Shown here one piece after another: positions 8,090-16,727 of a DNA stretch of 64,000 nt (its first letter is position 1; each line of letters opens with the position of its first letter). A model generated the notes under the pieces. It had not been told where the DNA came from, searched no databases, and saw only the letters and a list, made by a program, of their open reading frames with translations. A program made the translations under genes and the position numbers. Location of the stretch: positions 4,408,501 through 4,472,500 of the forward strand of contig NZ_CP034998.1 of assembly GCF_002531755.2 (NCBI RefSeq), given 5' to 3'. Origin of the DNA: Rhizobium acidisoli. Its GTDB lineage: Bacteria; Pseudomonadota; Alphaproteobacteria; Rhizobiales; Rhizobiaceae.

Positions 8090-9097
8090 ATGTTCGGGTT
8101 CGATCCGATAGTGCTGGCAATTGTCGTCCTCGCCGCCGTCTCCGCGGCGGCGGTCGCCTATGCGCTGATGTATTCCCGGATCGAGGCCGACAAGAAATCG
8201 GCAAGCCGCATCGACCGCGTCAAATCGGCCGAAAGCGACCGGGTCAAGGTCAAGGCTGCCCGCGACCGGGTGCAGGAAATGTCGAAGCGCCGGAAATCGG
8301 TGCAGGACAATCTCAAGGATCTGGAAAAGCGCCAGCACGAAAAGACCAAGAAGACCCTGACGATGAAATCCCGGCTGGTCCAGGCCGGCCTGACGATCAC
8401 GGTCGGGAAATTCTATCTCGTCAGCGCCATCTTCGCCTGCGTGCTGCTGCTCATGGCGTTCATCGTCGGTTTATCGTTGATGGTAATGTTCGGGATCGCC
8501 GTCGTCGCCGGTCTCGGCCTGCCGCGCTGGATCGTCGGCTTCCTGATCAAGCGCCGCCAGAACAAGTTCCTCAACGAGCTCCCCAATGCGCTTGACGTCA
8601 TCACCCGCTCGATCAAATCAGGCCTGCCGCTCAACGACGCGATCCGCCTTATCGCCACCGAAGGCACCGAGCCTGTGAAGAGCGAGTTCCGGCGGGTGAT
8701 CGAGGCGCAGCAGGTGGGCCTCAGCATCCCCGATGCCTGCGCCCGCATGACGACCCATATGCCGCTCCAGGAAGTCAGTTTCTTCGCCATCGTTATCGCC
8801 ATCCAGTCGCAGGCCGGCGGCAATTTGTCGGAAGCGATCGGCAACCTTTCCAAGGTGATACGCGAGCGCCGGAAAATGAAGGCCAAGGTCTCGGCGCTGT
8901 CGATGGAAGCCAAAGCGTCGGCGGTCATCATCGGTGCGCTGCCCTTCATCGTCGCGACCCTCGTCTATCTCACCTCGCCGAGCTACATGATGATCCTTTT
9001 CACCGATCCGCGCGGCCACCTCATCATGGGTGTCTCGGCGATCTGGATGTCGATCGGCATCTTCGTCATGCGCAACATGGTCAATTTTGACATTTAG
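8090..9097 (+). CDS. tadB: Type II secretion F family inner-membrane protein TadB
   Basis: The 335-residue protein starts with a membrane segment (about residues 4-25) and continues with a charged coiled region (about 30-95, rich in Lys, Arg and Asp). A central transmembrane pair and a T2SS-F domain follow (about 165-290, containing LPNALDVITRSIKSGLPL and AIVIAIQSQAGGNLSEAI). It ends in two more membrane helices. TadB and TadC form the inner-membrane platform on which CpaF acts. It has a GGCGAG ribosome site and lies 5 bp after cpaF. Confidence 0.93.
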   Translation: MFGFDPIVLAIVVLAAVSAAAVAYALMYSRIEADKKSASRIDRVKSAESDRVKVKAARDRVQEMSKRRKSVQDNLKDLEKRQHEKTKKTLTMKSRLVQAGLTITVGKFYLVSAIFACVLLLMAFIVGLSLMVMFGIAVVAGLGLPRWIVGFLIKRRQNKFLNELPNALDVITRSIKSGLPLNDAIRLIATEGTEPVKSEFRRVIEAQQVGLSIPDACARMTTHMPLQEVSFFAIVIAIQSQAGGNLSEAIGNLSKVIRERRKMKAKVSALSMEAKASAVIIGALPFIVATLVYLTSPSYMMILFTDPRGHLIMGVSAIWMSIGIFVMRNMVNFDI

Positions 9098-9112
9098 CCG
9101 GAAGGACTCACC

Positions 9113-10099
9113 ATGTCGCAGGAGCTTGCCGCAACCCTGACCAATCCGAGCATGCTGATCGCGCTCCTCGTGGCGATCGCGGTCTTCGCCACCTTTTATA
9201 CGATCGCCGTCCCCTTCTTCGAGCGCGGCGATCTCAACAAGCGTATGAAGGCTGTTTCCACAGAGCGCGAGCAGATCCGCGCACGCGAACGCGCCCGCAT
9301 GAATACCGAAACCGGCGCCGGCAAGGCCTCGCTCAGGAGCCAGAACAATCGCTCGGTCCGCCAGATCGTCGAGCGCTTCAACCTGCGCAAGGCGCTCGTC
9401 GACGAGAACACCGTCAACAAGCTGCGTGCTGCCGGTTTTCGCTCGGAAAATGCGCTGAATACTTTCCTCGTGGCGCGGTTCCTGCTGCCCTTCCTCTTCC
9501 TGGCGCTTGCCGCCTTCTGGGTCTTCGGCCTTGGCAATCTCGCCGAAAAGGGTACGCCTATCCGCCTCTTTGCCGTTATCGGCATCGGTTATCTCGGCTT
9601 CTACGCGCCGAACATCTATATCTCGAACCGCATGGGCAAGCGTCAGCACTCGATCAAGCGGGCCTGGCCGGATGCGCTCGACCTGATGCTGATCTGCGTC
9701 GAATCCGGCATCTCGATCGAGGCGGCGATGCGTCGCGTGTCGGAAGAACTCGGCGAGCAGTCGCCGCCGCTCGCCGAGGAGATGGTGCTGACCACGGCTG
9801 AACTCTCCTTCTTGCCGGATCGCCGCGTGGCGCTCGAAAATCTTGCCACGCGCACCCAGATCGAGCTGGTCCGCTCGGTCACGCAAGCGCTGATCCAGGC
9901 CGACCGCTACGGCACGCCGGTGGCGCAGGCGCTGCGTGTTCTCGCCCAGGAAGGGCGCGACGAGCGCATGAACGAAGCGGAAAAGAAGGCGGCCGCCCTG
10001 CCGCCGAAACTGACGGTGCCGATGATCCTGTTTTTCCTGCCGGTGCTAATCGCCGTCATCCTCGGCCCGGCCGGCATTCAGGTGTCAGATAAGTTCTGA
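9113..10099 (+). CDS. tadC: Type II secretion F family inner-membrane protein TadC
   Basis: The 328-residue protein has one N-terminal membrane helix, a charged linker, two central helices, a T2SS-F domain (about 185-300, with WPDALDLMLICVESGISIE and VTQALIQADRYGTPVAQAL) and a final helix ending GPAGIQVSDKF. It is the partner platform protein of TadB. The ribosome site GGAAGGA is strong. It is the last gene of the plus-strand pilus operon; the TadD-like gene lies on the opposite strand 0.7 kb further on. Confidence 0.93.
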   Translation: MSQELAATLTNPSMLIALLVAIAVFATFYTIAVPFFERGDLNKRMKAVSTEREQIRARERARMNTETGAGKASLRSQNNRSVRQIVERFNLRKALVDENTVNKLRAAGFRSENALNTFLVARFLLPFLFLALAAFWVFGLGNLAEKGTPIRLFAVIGIGYLGFYAPNIYISNRMGKRQHSIKRAWPDALDLMLICVESGISIEAAMRRVSEELGEQSPPLAEEMVLTTAELSFLPDRRVALENLATRTQIELVRSVTQALIQADRYGTPVAQALRVLAQEGRDERMNEAEKKAAALPPKLTVPMILFFLPVLIAVILGPAGIQVSDKF

Positions 10100-10172
10100 T
10101 CTTGCCGCCGGTTAAATGGATTCCGATTTAAGGAATAATGCGATACCTTCGATCTCAAACGAGGGTTGTTGA

Positions 10173-10805
10173 ATGTCTTCCGCAGGCGTTTTCATCAGCA
10201 TCATGGCAGCTTTGACGGTCGGCGCGATGAGTCCCGGCCCGAGCTTCGTGGTCGTCTCCAGGATTGCCATTTCGCGGTCGCGGCTGGATGGTCTCGCGGC
10301 CGCGCTCGGCATGGGCGCCGGCGGTGTGGTTTTTGCCATATTGGCGCTCGCCGGTCTGACGGCGCTGCTGTCGCAGTTCGAATGGCTTTATATCTTGCTG
10401 AAGGTCGCAGGCGGCGCCTATCTCATCTATATCGCCGTCAATATCTGGAGAGGTGCTGGAGAGCCGCTGGAGGTCTCCGACGCCGGCGATAGCCACCGCG
10501 CACCGAGACGTAGCTTCATGACCGCACTGCTGACCCAGCTCAGCAACCCGAAGACCATTATTGTCTATGCCAGCCTCTTTGCCGCGCTCCTTCCAAGGAC
10601 GGTGCCGCTCGATCTCATGATTGCGCTACCGCTCGGCGTCTTTGCGGTGGAAGCGGGGTGGTATTCGATCGTGGCGCTGGCCTTTTCGGCCCGCCATCCG
10701 CGGCGGCTCTATCTCGCCGCGAAGAGCTGGATCGACTGGACTGCCGGTGCCGTCATGGGCGGCCTCGGACTTCGTCTCATTCTTTCGGGCTTGAGCGCGC
10801 GCTAA
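10173..10805 (+). CDS. LysE/RhtB family exporter
   Basis: The 210-residue polytopic membrane protein shows the LysE/RhtB signature early, TVGAMSPGPSFVVVSRIA (about residues 14-31). About six hydrophobic segments are visible, and the segment QLSNPKTIIVYASLFAALLP (about 120-139) is conserved in the family. Such proteins export amino acids or related metabolites; the substrate cannot be read from sequence. It sits between tadC and the TadD-like gene on the tadC strand, 73 bp after tadC, and its stop faces the TadD-like stop 8 bp away. Any functional link to the pilus is unsupported. Confidence 0.88.
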   Translation: MSSAGVFISIMAALTVGAMSPGPSFVVVSRIAISRSRLDGLAAALGMGAGGVVFAILALAGLTALLSQFEWLYILLKVAGGAYLIYIAVNIWRGAGEPLEVSDAGDSHRAPRRSFMTALLTQLSNPKTIIVYASLFAALLPRTVPLDLMIALPLGVFAVEAGWYSIVALAFSARHPRRLYLAAKSWIDWTAGAVMGGLGLRLILSGLSAR

Positions 10806-10813
10806 GACAATTG

Positions 10814-11650
10814 TCAGTTGGTGTTGCTGCCGTCCGCGGCACCGGGCGTCTTGTCCTTGGCCGCAAGCTTCTGCCAGGAATTCTGCTGCGAGAGCATACC
10901 GCGGAGATAGGCGACATTGGCATCGGCCTGTTGCGGCGAAAGTTCGCGCCGCGCGATCTGCTCGGCTTCCGGGAAACGTCCCTGCAGGCCGACGACGAGG
11001 GCAAGGTTCTGCCTGACGCGGCTGTCGGCTGTGGGTTGGCTGGCGGCGGAGCGCAGATAAGTCTCAGCCGTGCGCAGATCGCCGGTCAGCACATAGGACA
11101 TGCCGAGGTTGGAAAGAATGGAGGGCTCGTTCGGCTGAATGTCGAGCGCGTCGCGGTAGCGCTGCCGGGCATCGCTTGCCCGGCCCATCTGGTCGAGGAT
11201 CGCGCCTTCGGCCGAGATCAGCTTCCAGTCCGGACGATCGGGTGTCTGGGCGCGGCCGATCGTGTCGAGCGCCTGCTGAAACTGGCCGGCCGCCGCCTGC
11301 GCTTTGCCGTAGGCGGCCAGCACGTTGCGGTCGGCGGGATTGCTGATCGCCACCTGCTGCATGACGGCGAGCGCCTGCGCGTCACGGCCGTTCATGCGCA
11401 GCAGATTGGCGTAGCTGACGCCGGTGACGGGATCGCGCGGGTGCTTTTCATAGGCTTGGCCGAGCCGGTCGGTTGCCGAGCGCAGCTCGGTCGCGTCCAT
11501 TTCTTCGACCGGCTTGGTAAGCTTCGGCACCGAGCCGGTCGTCATCCGATCCTTGGTCGTCGAGCAGCCGGCAAGTGCCAGGATGATCAGCGTTGCCGCA
11601 GCGCCCTGCAGGATACGATTGGTGAATGTAGTGGTGAGCGAGGCCGGCAT
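10814..11650 (-). CDS. tadD: TadD-like TPR lipoprotein
   Basis: The 278-residue protein carries a lipoprotein signal (lipobox LALAGC, about residues 24-29). An array of tetratricopeptide repeats fills about 60-245, for example PVTGVSYANLLRMNGRDAQA and NEPSILSNLGMSYVLTGDLR. Its position beside the tad genes and this layout match TadD, thought to be a pilotin-like assembly factor for the secretin. It is encoded opposite to the rest of the locus and shares a control region with the downstream aminopeptidase gene. A generic TPR lipoprotein is the alternative reading. Confidence 0.8.
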   Translation of the reverse strand: MPASLTTTFTNRILQGAAATLIILALAGCSTTKDRMTTGSVPKLTKPVEEMDATELRSATDRLGQAYEKHPRDPVTGVSYANLLRMNGRDAQALAVMQQVAISNPADRNVLAAYGKAQAAAGQFQQALDTIGRAQTPDRPDWKLISAEGAILDQMGRASDARQRYRDALDIQPNEPSILSNLGMSYVLTGDLRTAETYLRSAASQPTADSRVRQNLALVVGLQGRFPEAEQIARRELSPQQADANVAYLRGMLSQQNSWQKLAAKDKTPGAADGSNTN

Positions 11651-11735
11651 GACGCGTTTCCCTGGATTCCGAAATCGGCGCCTGACCTCGAAGCGGAACA
11701 GGGAAAGGTTTGACGCAATCTTCGCTCCAGCAATA

Positions 11736-11755
11736 GTCTGTTAACCCTAACAGAC
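11736..11755. promoter_or_regulatory. 8-bp inverted repeat between divergent genes
   Basis: GTCTGTTA and TAACAGAC form perfect arms around ACCC in the 144-bp region between the TadD-like gene (leftward) and the M17 aminopeptidase gene (rightward). The position fits an operator for either gene. No regulator is known for it. Confidence 0.35.
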
Positions 11756-11794
11756 CGTTAAGGAGTGATTCCTTGCGACCGCCGAAGGACAATC

Positions 11795-13186
11795 ATGGCC
11801 CCCTATCAGTTTATCGAGAGACCGACCCCTTTCAACGCGAAGGGCGGTTCGACGCTGCCGATCTTCGCCGTCACCCCTGCCCATATCGAGACCGGCACGA
11901 TTGATCCGATCGCGCTCGATTGGGCGCAGAGGGCGGGCTACAAGGCCGAAAGCGGCTCACTGCTCTTGATCCCGACGGCCGAAGGCCATCTCGGCGGCGC
12001 TCTTTTTGGTCTCGGCACCAATCCATCCGAGCAGCCTTATATCACCGGCAGGCTCGCCCGGGCGCTGCCAGCCGGCGACTGGCACATCGAGACCGCACCG
12101 CTGACGGCAAACCGCCTGGCTCTCGGTTTTGGTCTCGGCAGCTATCGTTTCGACCGCTACAAGTCTGAAAAATCGCCTGCGGCGACGCTGATGATCCCCC
12201 GCGATGCCGACAGTGCCGACATCAAGCGCCAGCTCGCCGGCGTCTTTCTCGCCCGCGACCTCATCAATACGCCGACGAACGACATGGGGCCGAACCAGCT
12301 CGAAACCGTGTTCCGTGGCCTGGCCGCACATTACAAGGCTGATGTATCGGTTATCACCGGCGACGAGCTGCTCGAGCAGAATTTCCCGCTCGTCCATACT
12401 GTCGGCCGCGCCAGCGCCGATGCACCGCGCCTACTCGAACTACGCTGGGGCAAGAAGGGCCATCGCAAGGTGACGCTTGTCGGCAAGGGCGTCTGCTTCG
12501 ATACCGGCGGTCTCGATATCAAGCCCGCCGCCTCCATGCTGCTGATGAAGAAGGATATGGGCGGCGCGGCAAATGTCATGGGCCTTGCCCTGATGATCAT
12601 GGACGCCAAGCTGAAGGTCGATCTGCGTGTCATCGTCCCCGTTGTCGAAAACGCCATCTCGTCCAATGCCTTCCGCCCCGGCGACATTTATAAGAGCCGC
12701 AAGGGCCTGACCGTCCAGATCGACAATACCGACGCCGAAGGCCGTCTGATCCTTGCCGATGCGCTTGCCTATGCCGACGAGGAAGAGCCCGATCTCCTGA
12801 TCGACATGGCGACGTTGACCGGTGCTGCTCGCGTCGCCCTCGGTCCGGATCTCCCGCCCTTCTTCACCGATGACGCCAATCTGGCGCATGACCTGACCGA
12901 AGCGAGCCTGGAAACGGACGATCCGATCTGGCGTCTGCCGCTCTATTCCGGTTACGAAAAGGATATCCGCACCAAATTCGCCGATCTCACCAACGCGCCG
13001 GCCGGCGGCATGGCGGGGGCGATCACCGCGGCGCTCTTCCTCAAGCGTTTCGTCGGCAAGACGAAGAGCTGGGCGCATTTCGACATTTACGGCTGGGCGC
13101 AATCCGAGCGGCCGCATTCGCCGGGCGGCGGTGAAGCGCAAGCCATCCGCGCGCTCTTCCATCATATCCGCGAGAGCCTGCGCTGA
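11795..13186 (+). CDS. M17 leucyl aminopeptidase family protein
   Basis: The 463-residue product has the M17 catalytic C-domain (about 160-460). Metal and active-site motifs include VGKGVCFDTGGLDIKP (about 229-244), KKDMGGAANVMG and the signature NTDAEGRLILADAL (about 310-323). These cytosolic, usually hexameric, metallo-exopeptidases release N-terminal residues from peptides. The ATG at 11795 is chosen because AAGGA lies 5-9 nt upstream; the frame is open ten codons further to a GTG, but no ribosome site supports that. It is followed by a MarR gene and an NlpC/P60 hydrolase, suggesting a peptide or murein-fragment theme. Confidence 0.93.
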   Translation: MAPYQFIERPTPFNAKGGSTLPIFAVTPAHIETGTIDPIALDWAQRAGYKAESGSLLLIPTAEGHLGGALFGLGTNPSEQPYITGRLARALPAGDWHIETAPLTANRLALGFGLGSYRFDRYKSEKSPAATLMIPRDADSADIKRQLAGVFLARDLINTPTNDMGPNQLETVFRGLAAHYKADVSVITGDELLEQNFPLVHTVGRASADAPRLLELRWGKKGHRKVTLVGKGVCFDTGGLDIKPAASMLLMKKDMGGAANVMGLALMIMDAKLKVDLRVIVPVVENAISSNAFRPGDIYKSRKGLTVQIDNTDAEGRLILADALAYADEEEPDLLIDMATLTGAARVALGPDLPPFFTDDANLAHDLTEASLETDDPIWRLPLYSGYEKDIRTKFADLTNAPAGGMAGAITAALFLKRFVGKTKSWAHFDIYGWAQSERPHSPGGGEAQAIRALFHHIRESLR

Positions 13187-13360
13187 TGGCTGCAAACGAG
13201 GGCTGAGGGGCGGTCGCATGACGCGGTTCATGCGCTGCCCCTCGCTGTTGATCGTTAAAATTTTATTCACCCTGCCGGGCGGCAATTCCTGCCGCCTCTT
13301 GCATGTCCATGGCAACTGCCGGAAAATGAAACGTTAGCGTAACGATTTTCCGGAGGGGCC

Positions 13361-13711
13361 GTGCCGATCGAACTGACCGCCTCGCAGGCGCTGGGGCTCT
13401 GGCATGGCGTGGCGCTCGATCAGGTGCGCCACGATGACCGCGATTTGACGTTGCGCCAGATGGCGATCCTGCTGCATATTTATCTGGTGCCGCCACCGCA
13501 TACGGTGCGCGGGCTTGCCGCGACACTCGATGTCACCAAACCGGTCATTACGCGCGCCTTGGACACAATGGGCGAGATGGGCCTGGTCGATCGTGTGCGC
13601 GACGATGCCGACCGGCGCAGCGTGATCATCAAGCGCACTGTCGGCGGCGCGCTGTACCTGGAAAAGCTCGGCGACCTCGTCCGTGAGCAGGCCCGCCGGC
13701 TGCCGCTCTGA
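13361..13711 (+). CDS. MarR family transcriptional regulator
   Basis: The 116-residue winged-helix protein carries the MarR pattern. It has LTLRQMAILLHIYL (about 28-41), the recognition region TVRGLAATLDVTKPVITRALDTMGEMGLVDR and the wing sequence RDDADRRSVIIKRT (about 86-99). It starts at a GTG with a strong GGAGGGG ribosome site immediately upstream. It is shorter than typical MarR proteins (about 140-160), lacking much of the C-terminal dimer helix. It lies 34 bp before the NlpC/P60 gene and may control that gene or the aminopeptidase. Ligand unknown. Confidence 0.83.
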   Translation: MPIELTASQALGLWHGVALDQVRHDDRDLTLRQMAILLHIYLVPPPHTVRGLAATLDVTKPVITRALDTMGEMGLVDRVRDDADRRSVIIKRTVGGALYLEKLGDLVREQARRLPL

Positions 13712-13745
13712 GAGGCACCTGAAAGGCCAACTGAAAGGAACATCA

Positions 13746-14603
13746 ATGACGATGCTCGACCGCCGACTGCATGCCTATCGGCCCGATCTCGCCGAAGCGG
13801 GGCTCGAAGGCAAGGTAGAGGCATCGCGTTTCGTCGAAGGCGCCCCGGCCCGCATTGCCGTTCCGGTCGTGGGCTTGCGCCCCGAACCGAACCTTGCGCG
13901 TGGCATCGATACCGAACTGCTTCTCGGTGAGGATGTGACGGTGTTCGATCGCGCCGACGGCTGGTGCTGGGTGAAAGCCGCTTCGGACGGTTACGTCGGT
14001 TATCTCCCAGCAGAAGCGCTTTCGCAGGGCGGGCCGGCGCCGACCCATATCGTCACCGTCCAGCGCACCTTCCTTTATCCGGTACCGGAGCTGCGCAAAC
14101 CCCACCAGACAATCCTGTCGATGGGAAGCCGCGTCCATGTCGCCGGCGAGGCGGAAGCGCGCGGCAATCGCTATGTCGTGCTCGAGGATGGAACCGCGAT
14201 CTTCGCCAGGCATGTCCAGCCGATCGGCGGGCTCGACGGCGCCGATTATGTCGAGATTGCAGCCCGGTTCCTGGAGACGCCCTATCTCTGGGGCGGGCGA
14301 TCCGGCCTTGGCATCGATTGTTCCGGCCTCGTCCAGCTGGCAATGCTGATGACGGGCAGAGCTGCGCCGCGCGATACCGACATGCAGGCAGCCGGTCTCG
14401 GCCAGCCGATTGACCGCTCTGAAATCCGCCGCGGCGACCTGGTGTTCTGGAAGGGCCATGTCGCCGTCTTCGAGGACCCGGAAACCATCCTGCATGCCAA
14501 CGGCCACAGCATGACGGTGGCGCGAGAGAATTTCGAGGCCGCCGTTAAACGCATCGGCTGGCTCTACGAGCAGCCGACCGGCTACCGTCGCCCGCCCGGC
14601 TAA
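13746..14603 (+). CDS. NlpC/P60 family peptidase with SH3-like domains
   Basis: The 285-residue protein has two SH3-like segments (about 40-100 and 105-165, e.g. DGWCWVKAASDGYVGYLPAE) and then a C40 NlpC/P60 domain. Its nucleophile is Cys192 in GIDCSGLVQLA and the catalytic His is H238 in KGHVAVFED. Related enzymes cleave gamma-D-Glu-diaminopimelate bonds in murein peptides. No signal peptide is visible, so it may act on recycled cytosolic peptides. The ATG at 13746 with AAGGAA upstream is preferred to an earlier in-frame start that overlaps the MarR gene. Its stop abuts the stop of the convergent permease gene. Confidence 0.9.
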   Translation: MTMLDRRLHAYRPDLAEAGLEGKVEASRFVEGAPARIAVPVVGLRPEPNLARGIDTELLLGEDVTVFDRADGWCWVKAASDGYVGYLPAEALSQGGPAPTHIVTVQRTFLYPVPELRKPHQTILSMGSRVHVAGEAEARGNRYVVLEDGTAIFARHVQPIGGLDGADYVEIAARFLETPYLWGGRSGLGIDCSGLVQLAMLMTGRAAPRDTDMQAAGLGQPIDRSEIRRGDLVFWKGHVAVFEDPETILHANGHSMTVARENFEAAVKRIGWLYEQPTGYRRPPG

Positions 14604-15464
14604 TCAGGCTCCCACCTCGCGCGGGTCGAGAAGATCGCGCAACCCGTCGCCAAGCATGTTGAAACCGAAGACGGCGAGCGCGATGGCAAGGCCGGGCAGG
14701 ATCGCCAGCCAAGGGGCGAGCGCCAGATAGGTTTGCGCATCGGCCAGCATCCGCCCCCAGCTCGGTGCCGGCGGCGCCAAGCCGAGCCCGAGGAAGCTGA
14801 GACCGGCTTCGGTCAGAATCGCCAGCCCCAGCTGGATGGCGCCATGGACGATGATCTGGCTGATGATATTCGGCAGCACATGGCGCAGCGAAATGGTCAG
14901 GCGCGTATTGCCGATCGCGCGCGCCGCCATGACATAGTCGCGGCTCCAGGCCTGCAGCGAAGTCGCAAGCGTCACTCGGGCAAAAACCGGGATCATGAAG
15001 ACGGCGATCGCGGTGATTGCGGTAAAACGACCGGGCCCGAGAAAGGCGCCGAGCATCATGGCGGACAGGATCGGCGGCAGCGCGAAGATGACGTCGCAGA
15101 TGCGCATCAGCAGCGCTTCGAAAGGACCGCGGATCGCCGCCGCCGAAATGCCGGCGATCGAGCCGAGCGTCCCGCCGACCGCAACCGCGGTGATCGCGAT
15201 CGACAGCGAATTCCAGCATCCCGCCATCAGCATCGACAGCACGTCTCGGCCGAATTGATCGGTGCCGAGCAGGCCGAAGGCAAGCGGCGGCTGCAGTTTG
15301 TGAATGATCTGCATTTTTGCCGGCGGCAGCGGGGTCCAGACGAGCGACAGCAGGGCGACGGCGATCAGCAGCACGATAATCACCGCCCCAAAAACCAGGT
15401 TCATTCGCCGGCTAAGTTTAAAGGCTATGCGGCTGGCAAGGGCGCTGGAAATGACGGGAGCCAT
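14604..15464 (-). CDS. Peptide ABC transporter permease, DppC type
   Basis: The 286-residue protein shows an N-terminal membrane helix, the OppC-type N-terminal segment with LLGTDQFGRDVLSMLMAG (about residues 70-87), and a BPD_transp_1 domain with about five helices. The EAA-like loop reads RAIGNTRLTISLRHVLPN (about 185-202). It should pair with the DppB-type permease encoded 3 bp upstream. It is the last gene of this transcript in the window. No ATP-binding subunits follow, because the NlpC/P60 gene converges directly, so the ATPases must come from elsewhere or the system is incomplete. Confidence 0.92.
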   Translation of the reverse strand: MAPVISSALASRIAFKLSRRMNLVFGAVIIVLLIAVALLSLVWTPLPPAKMQIIHKLQPPLAFGLLGTDQFGRDVLSMLMAGCWNSLSIAITAVAVGGTLGSIAGISAAAIRGPFEALLMRICDVIFALPPILSAMMLGAFLGPGRFTAITAIAVFMIPVFARVTLATSLQAWSRDYVMAARAIGNTRLTISLRHVLPNIISQIIVHGAIQLGLAILTEAGLSFLGLGLAPPAPSWGRMLADAQTYLALAPWLAILPGLAIALAVFGFNMLGDGLRDLLDPREVGA

Positions 15465-15467
15465 GCC

Positions 15468-16415
15468 TCAAGCCGCCTTTCTCATCCTGGGGTCGATCGC
15501 CAGATAGGAGAGATCGATCACGAAATTCACCACGATGACGAGGGCTGCAAAGAACAGCACGACATCCTGCATGACGATGATGTCGCGCTGGGCGAGCGCC
15601 TGCAGCGCCAGCCGCCCGAGGCCGGGCAGGTTGAAGACATTTTCCACCAGCACCGCGCCGGCGACGAGAAAGGTAAATTGCAGCCCGATCATGGTGAGGA
15701 TCGGGATCAGAGCATTCGGCACGACATGCCGCCACAGCACGGCGTTGCGCGAAAGCCCCTTGGCGACGGCAGTGCGGGCAAAATCCTCATGCAGCGTCTC
15801 GAGCACCGCCGACCGCGCCACCCGCGTCAACACGCCGGCCTGCGGCATCGCCAGCGCGACGGCCGGCATGACAAGCGCCTGCAACGCCGGCAGCAGACCG
15901 GCACTCCAGCCCGGGAAGCCGCCGGCCGGCATCAGCCCGAGCAACGTCGAAAACAGGATGATCAACAGCAGCGCCACCCAGAAGGCGGGCACGGCAATGC
16001 CGATCTGCGAAAACAGCGTGGCGATGACGTCAAAGAGCCCGCCGCGGCGCGACGCGGCCAGCACCCCGAGCGGCAGGGCAATCGCCACCGATAGCACGAC
16101 CGCCATCAGCGCCAGCGGCAGCGTCACCGCCAGCCGCTCGACAATCAGCCCCGCGACCGCGACGCCATAGGTGTAGGATTGGCCGAGATCACCGGAGAAT
16201 AGGCCGGCCAGCCATCGCCCGTAACGCAGGATGAGCGGCTGATCGAGCCCGAGATCATGCCGCAGCGCCGCCAAGGTTTCCGGGCTTGCCGAAGTGCCGA
16301 GCATGATCGAGGCGGGATCGCCGGGCAGTAGATCCATGACCGTGAAGATCAGCAGCGAGACGATGAGGAGCGTGACGAGGAGACCGGCGAAGCGGCGGAG
16401 GAGGAGTGTGATCAT
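15468..16415 (-). CDS. Peptide ABC transporter permease, DppB type
   Basis: The 315-residue protein begins MITLLLRRFAGLLVTLLIVS and continues with MDLLPGDPASIMLG and DLGLDQPLILRYGRWLAG, the conserved N-terminal DppB/OppB pattern. The permease domain follows with the EAA loop TAVAKGLSRNAVLWRHVVPNA (about 220-240). Six membrane helices are visible. The frame continues upstream to a TTG, but the ATG at 16415 gives the family-typical N-terminus. It overlaps nothing and precedes the DppC-type gene by 3 bp. The binding-protein gene lies 312 bp upstream, beyond a long palindromic repeat. Confidence 0.92.
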   Translation of the reverse strand: MITLLLRRFAGLLVTLLIVSLLIFTVMDLLPGDPASIMLGTSASPETLAALRHDLGLDQPLILRYGRWLAGLFSGDLGQSYTYGVAVAGLIVERLAVTLPLALMAVVLSVAIALPLGVLAASRRGGLFDVIATLFSQIGIAVPAFWVALLLIILFSTLLGLMPAGGFPGWSAGLLPALQALVMPAVALAMPQAGVLTRVARSAVLETLHEDFARTAVAKGLSRNAVLWRHVVPNALIPILTMIGLQFTFLVAGAVLVENVFNLPGLGRLALQALAQRDIIVMQDVVLFFAALVIVVNFVIDLSYLAIDPRMRKAA

Positions 16416-16727
16416 GCGGGCCACGCTGGCGGGGTGGTTTTTAAGACTGCTTGGTAGCCTCCTCGCCAAGCTCTCGAGGTGACGCGACCGTCACCCCAAC
16501 TTCCCTCATTCCTGTGCTTGTCACAGGAATCCAGCCATCGCGCGTCTGCGCGGTGAATGACTCTTATCCCCGAGGAGGAGTCTCCCGCGCCCAAGGACTT
16601 GGGCGCGCTGGATTCCTGTGACAAGCACAGGAATGAGGGATGGAGAGGGCAACGACTGGCATTGAGCGACTCGCTGTCCGGCTTCCATTCGCTCATCTCC
16701 GTGCCTTTCAATCCGTTGGAACCCGCC
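16416..16727. repeat. Non-coding gap with a 34-bp perfect inverted repeat
   Basis: The gap between the substrate-binding protein gene and its permease genes holds arms at 16502-16535 and 16607-16640 that are exact reverse complements over 34 bp. Each arm itself contains a small hairpin (CCTGTG-N5-CACAGG). The 71-bp centre holds another hairpin, GCGCCCAAG-GA-CTTGGGCGC (16588-16607). No T-run follows. The structure resembles dispersed palindromic repeats of rhizobia and could stabilise or attenuate the operon mRNA, giving more binding protein than permease. Confidence 0.85.

Noticed and set aside
14733..16094. Plus-strand frame of about 450 codons
   Set aside because: Antisense to the two permease genes; its charged repetitive sequence is an artefact of GC-rich third positions.
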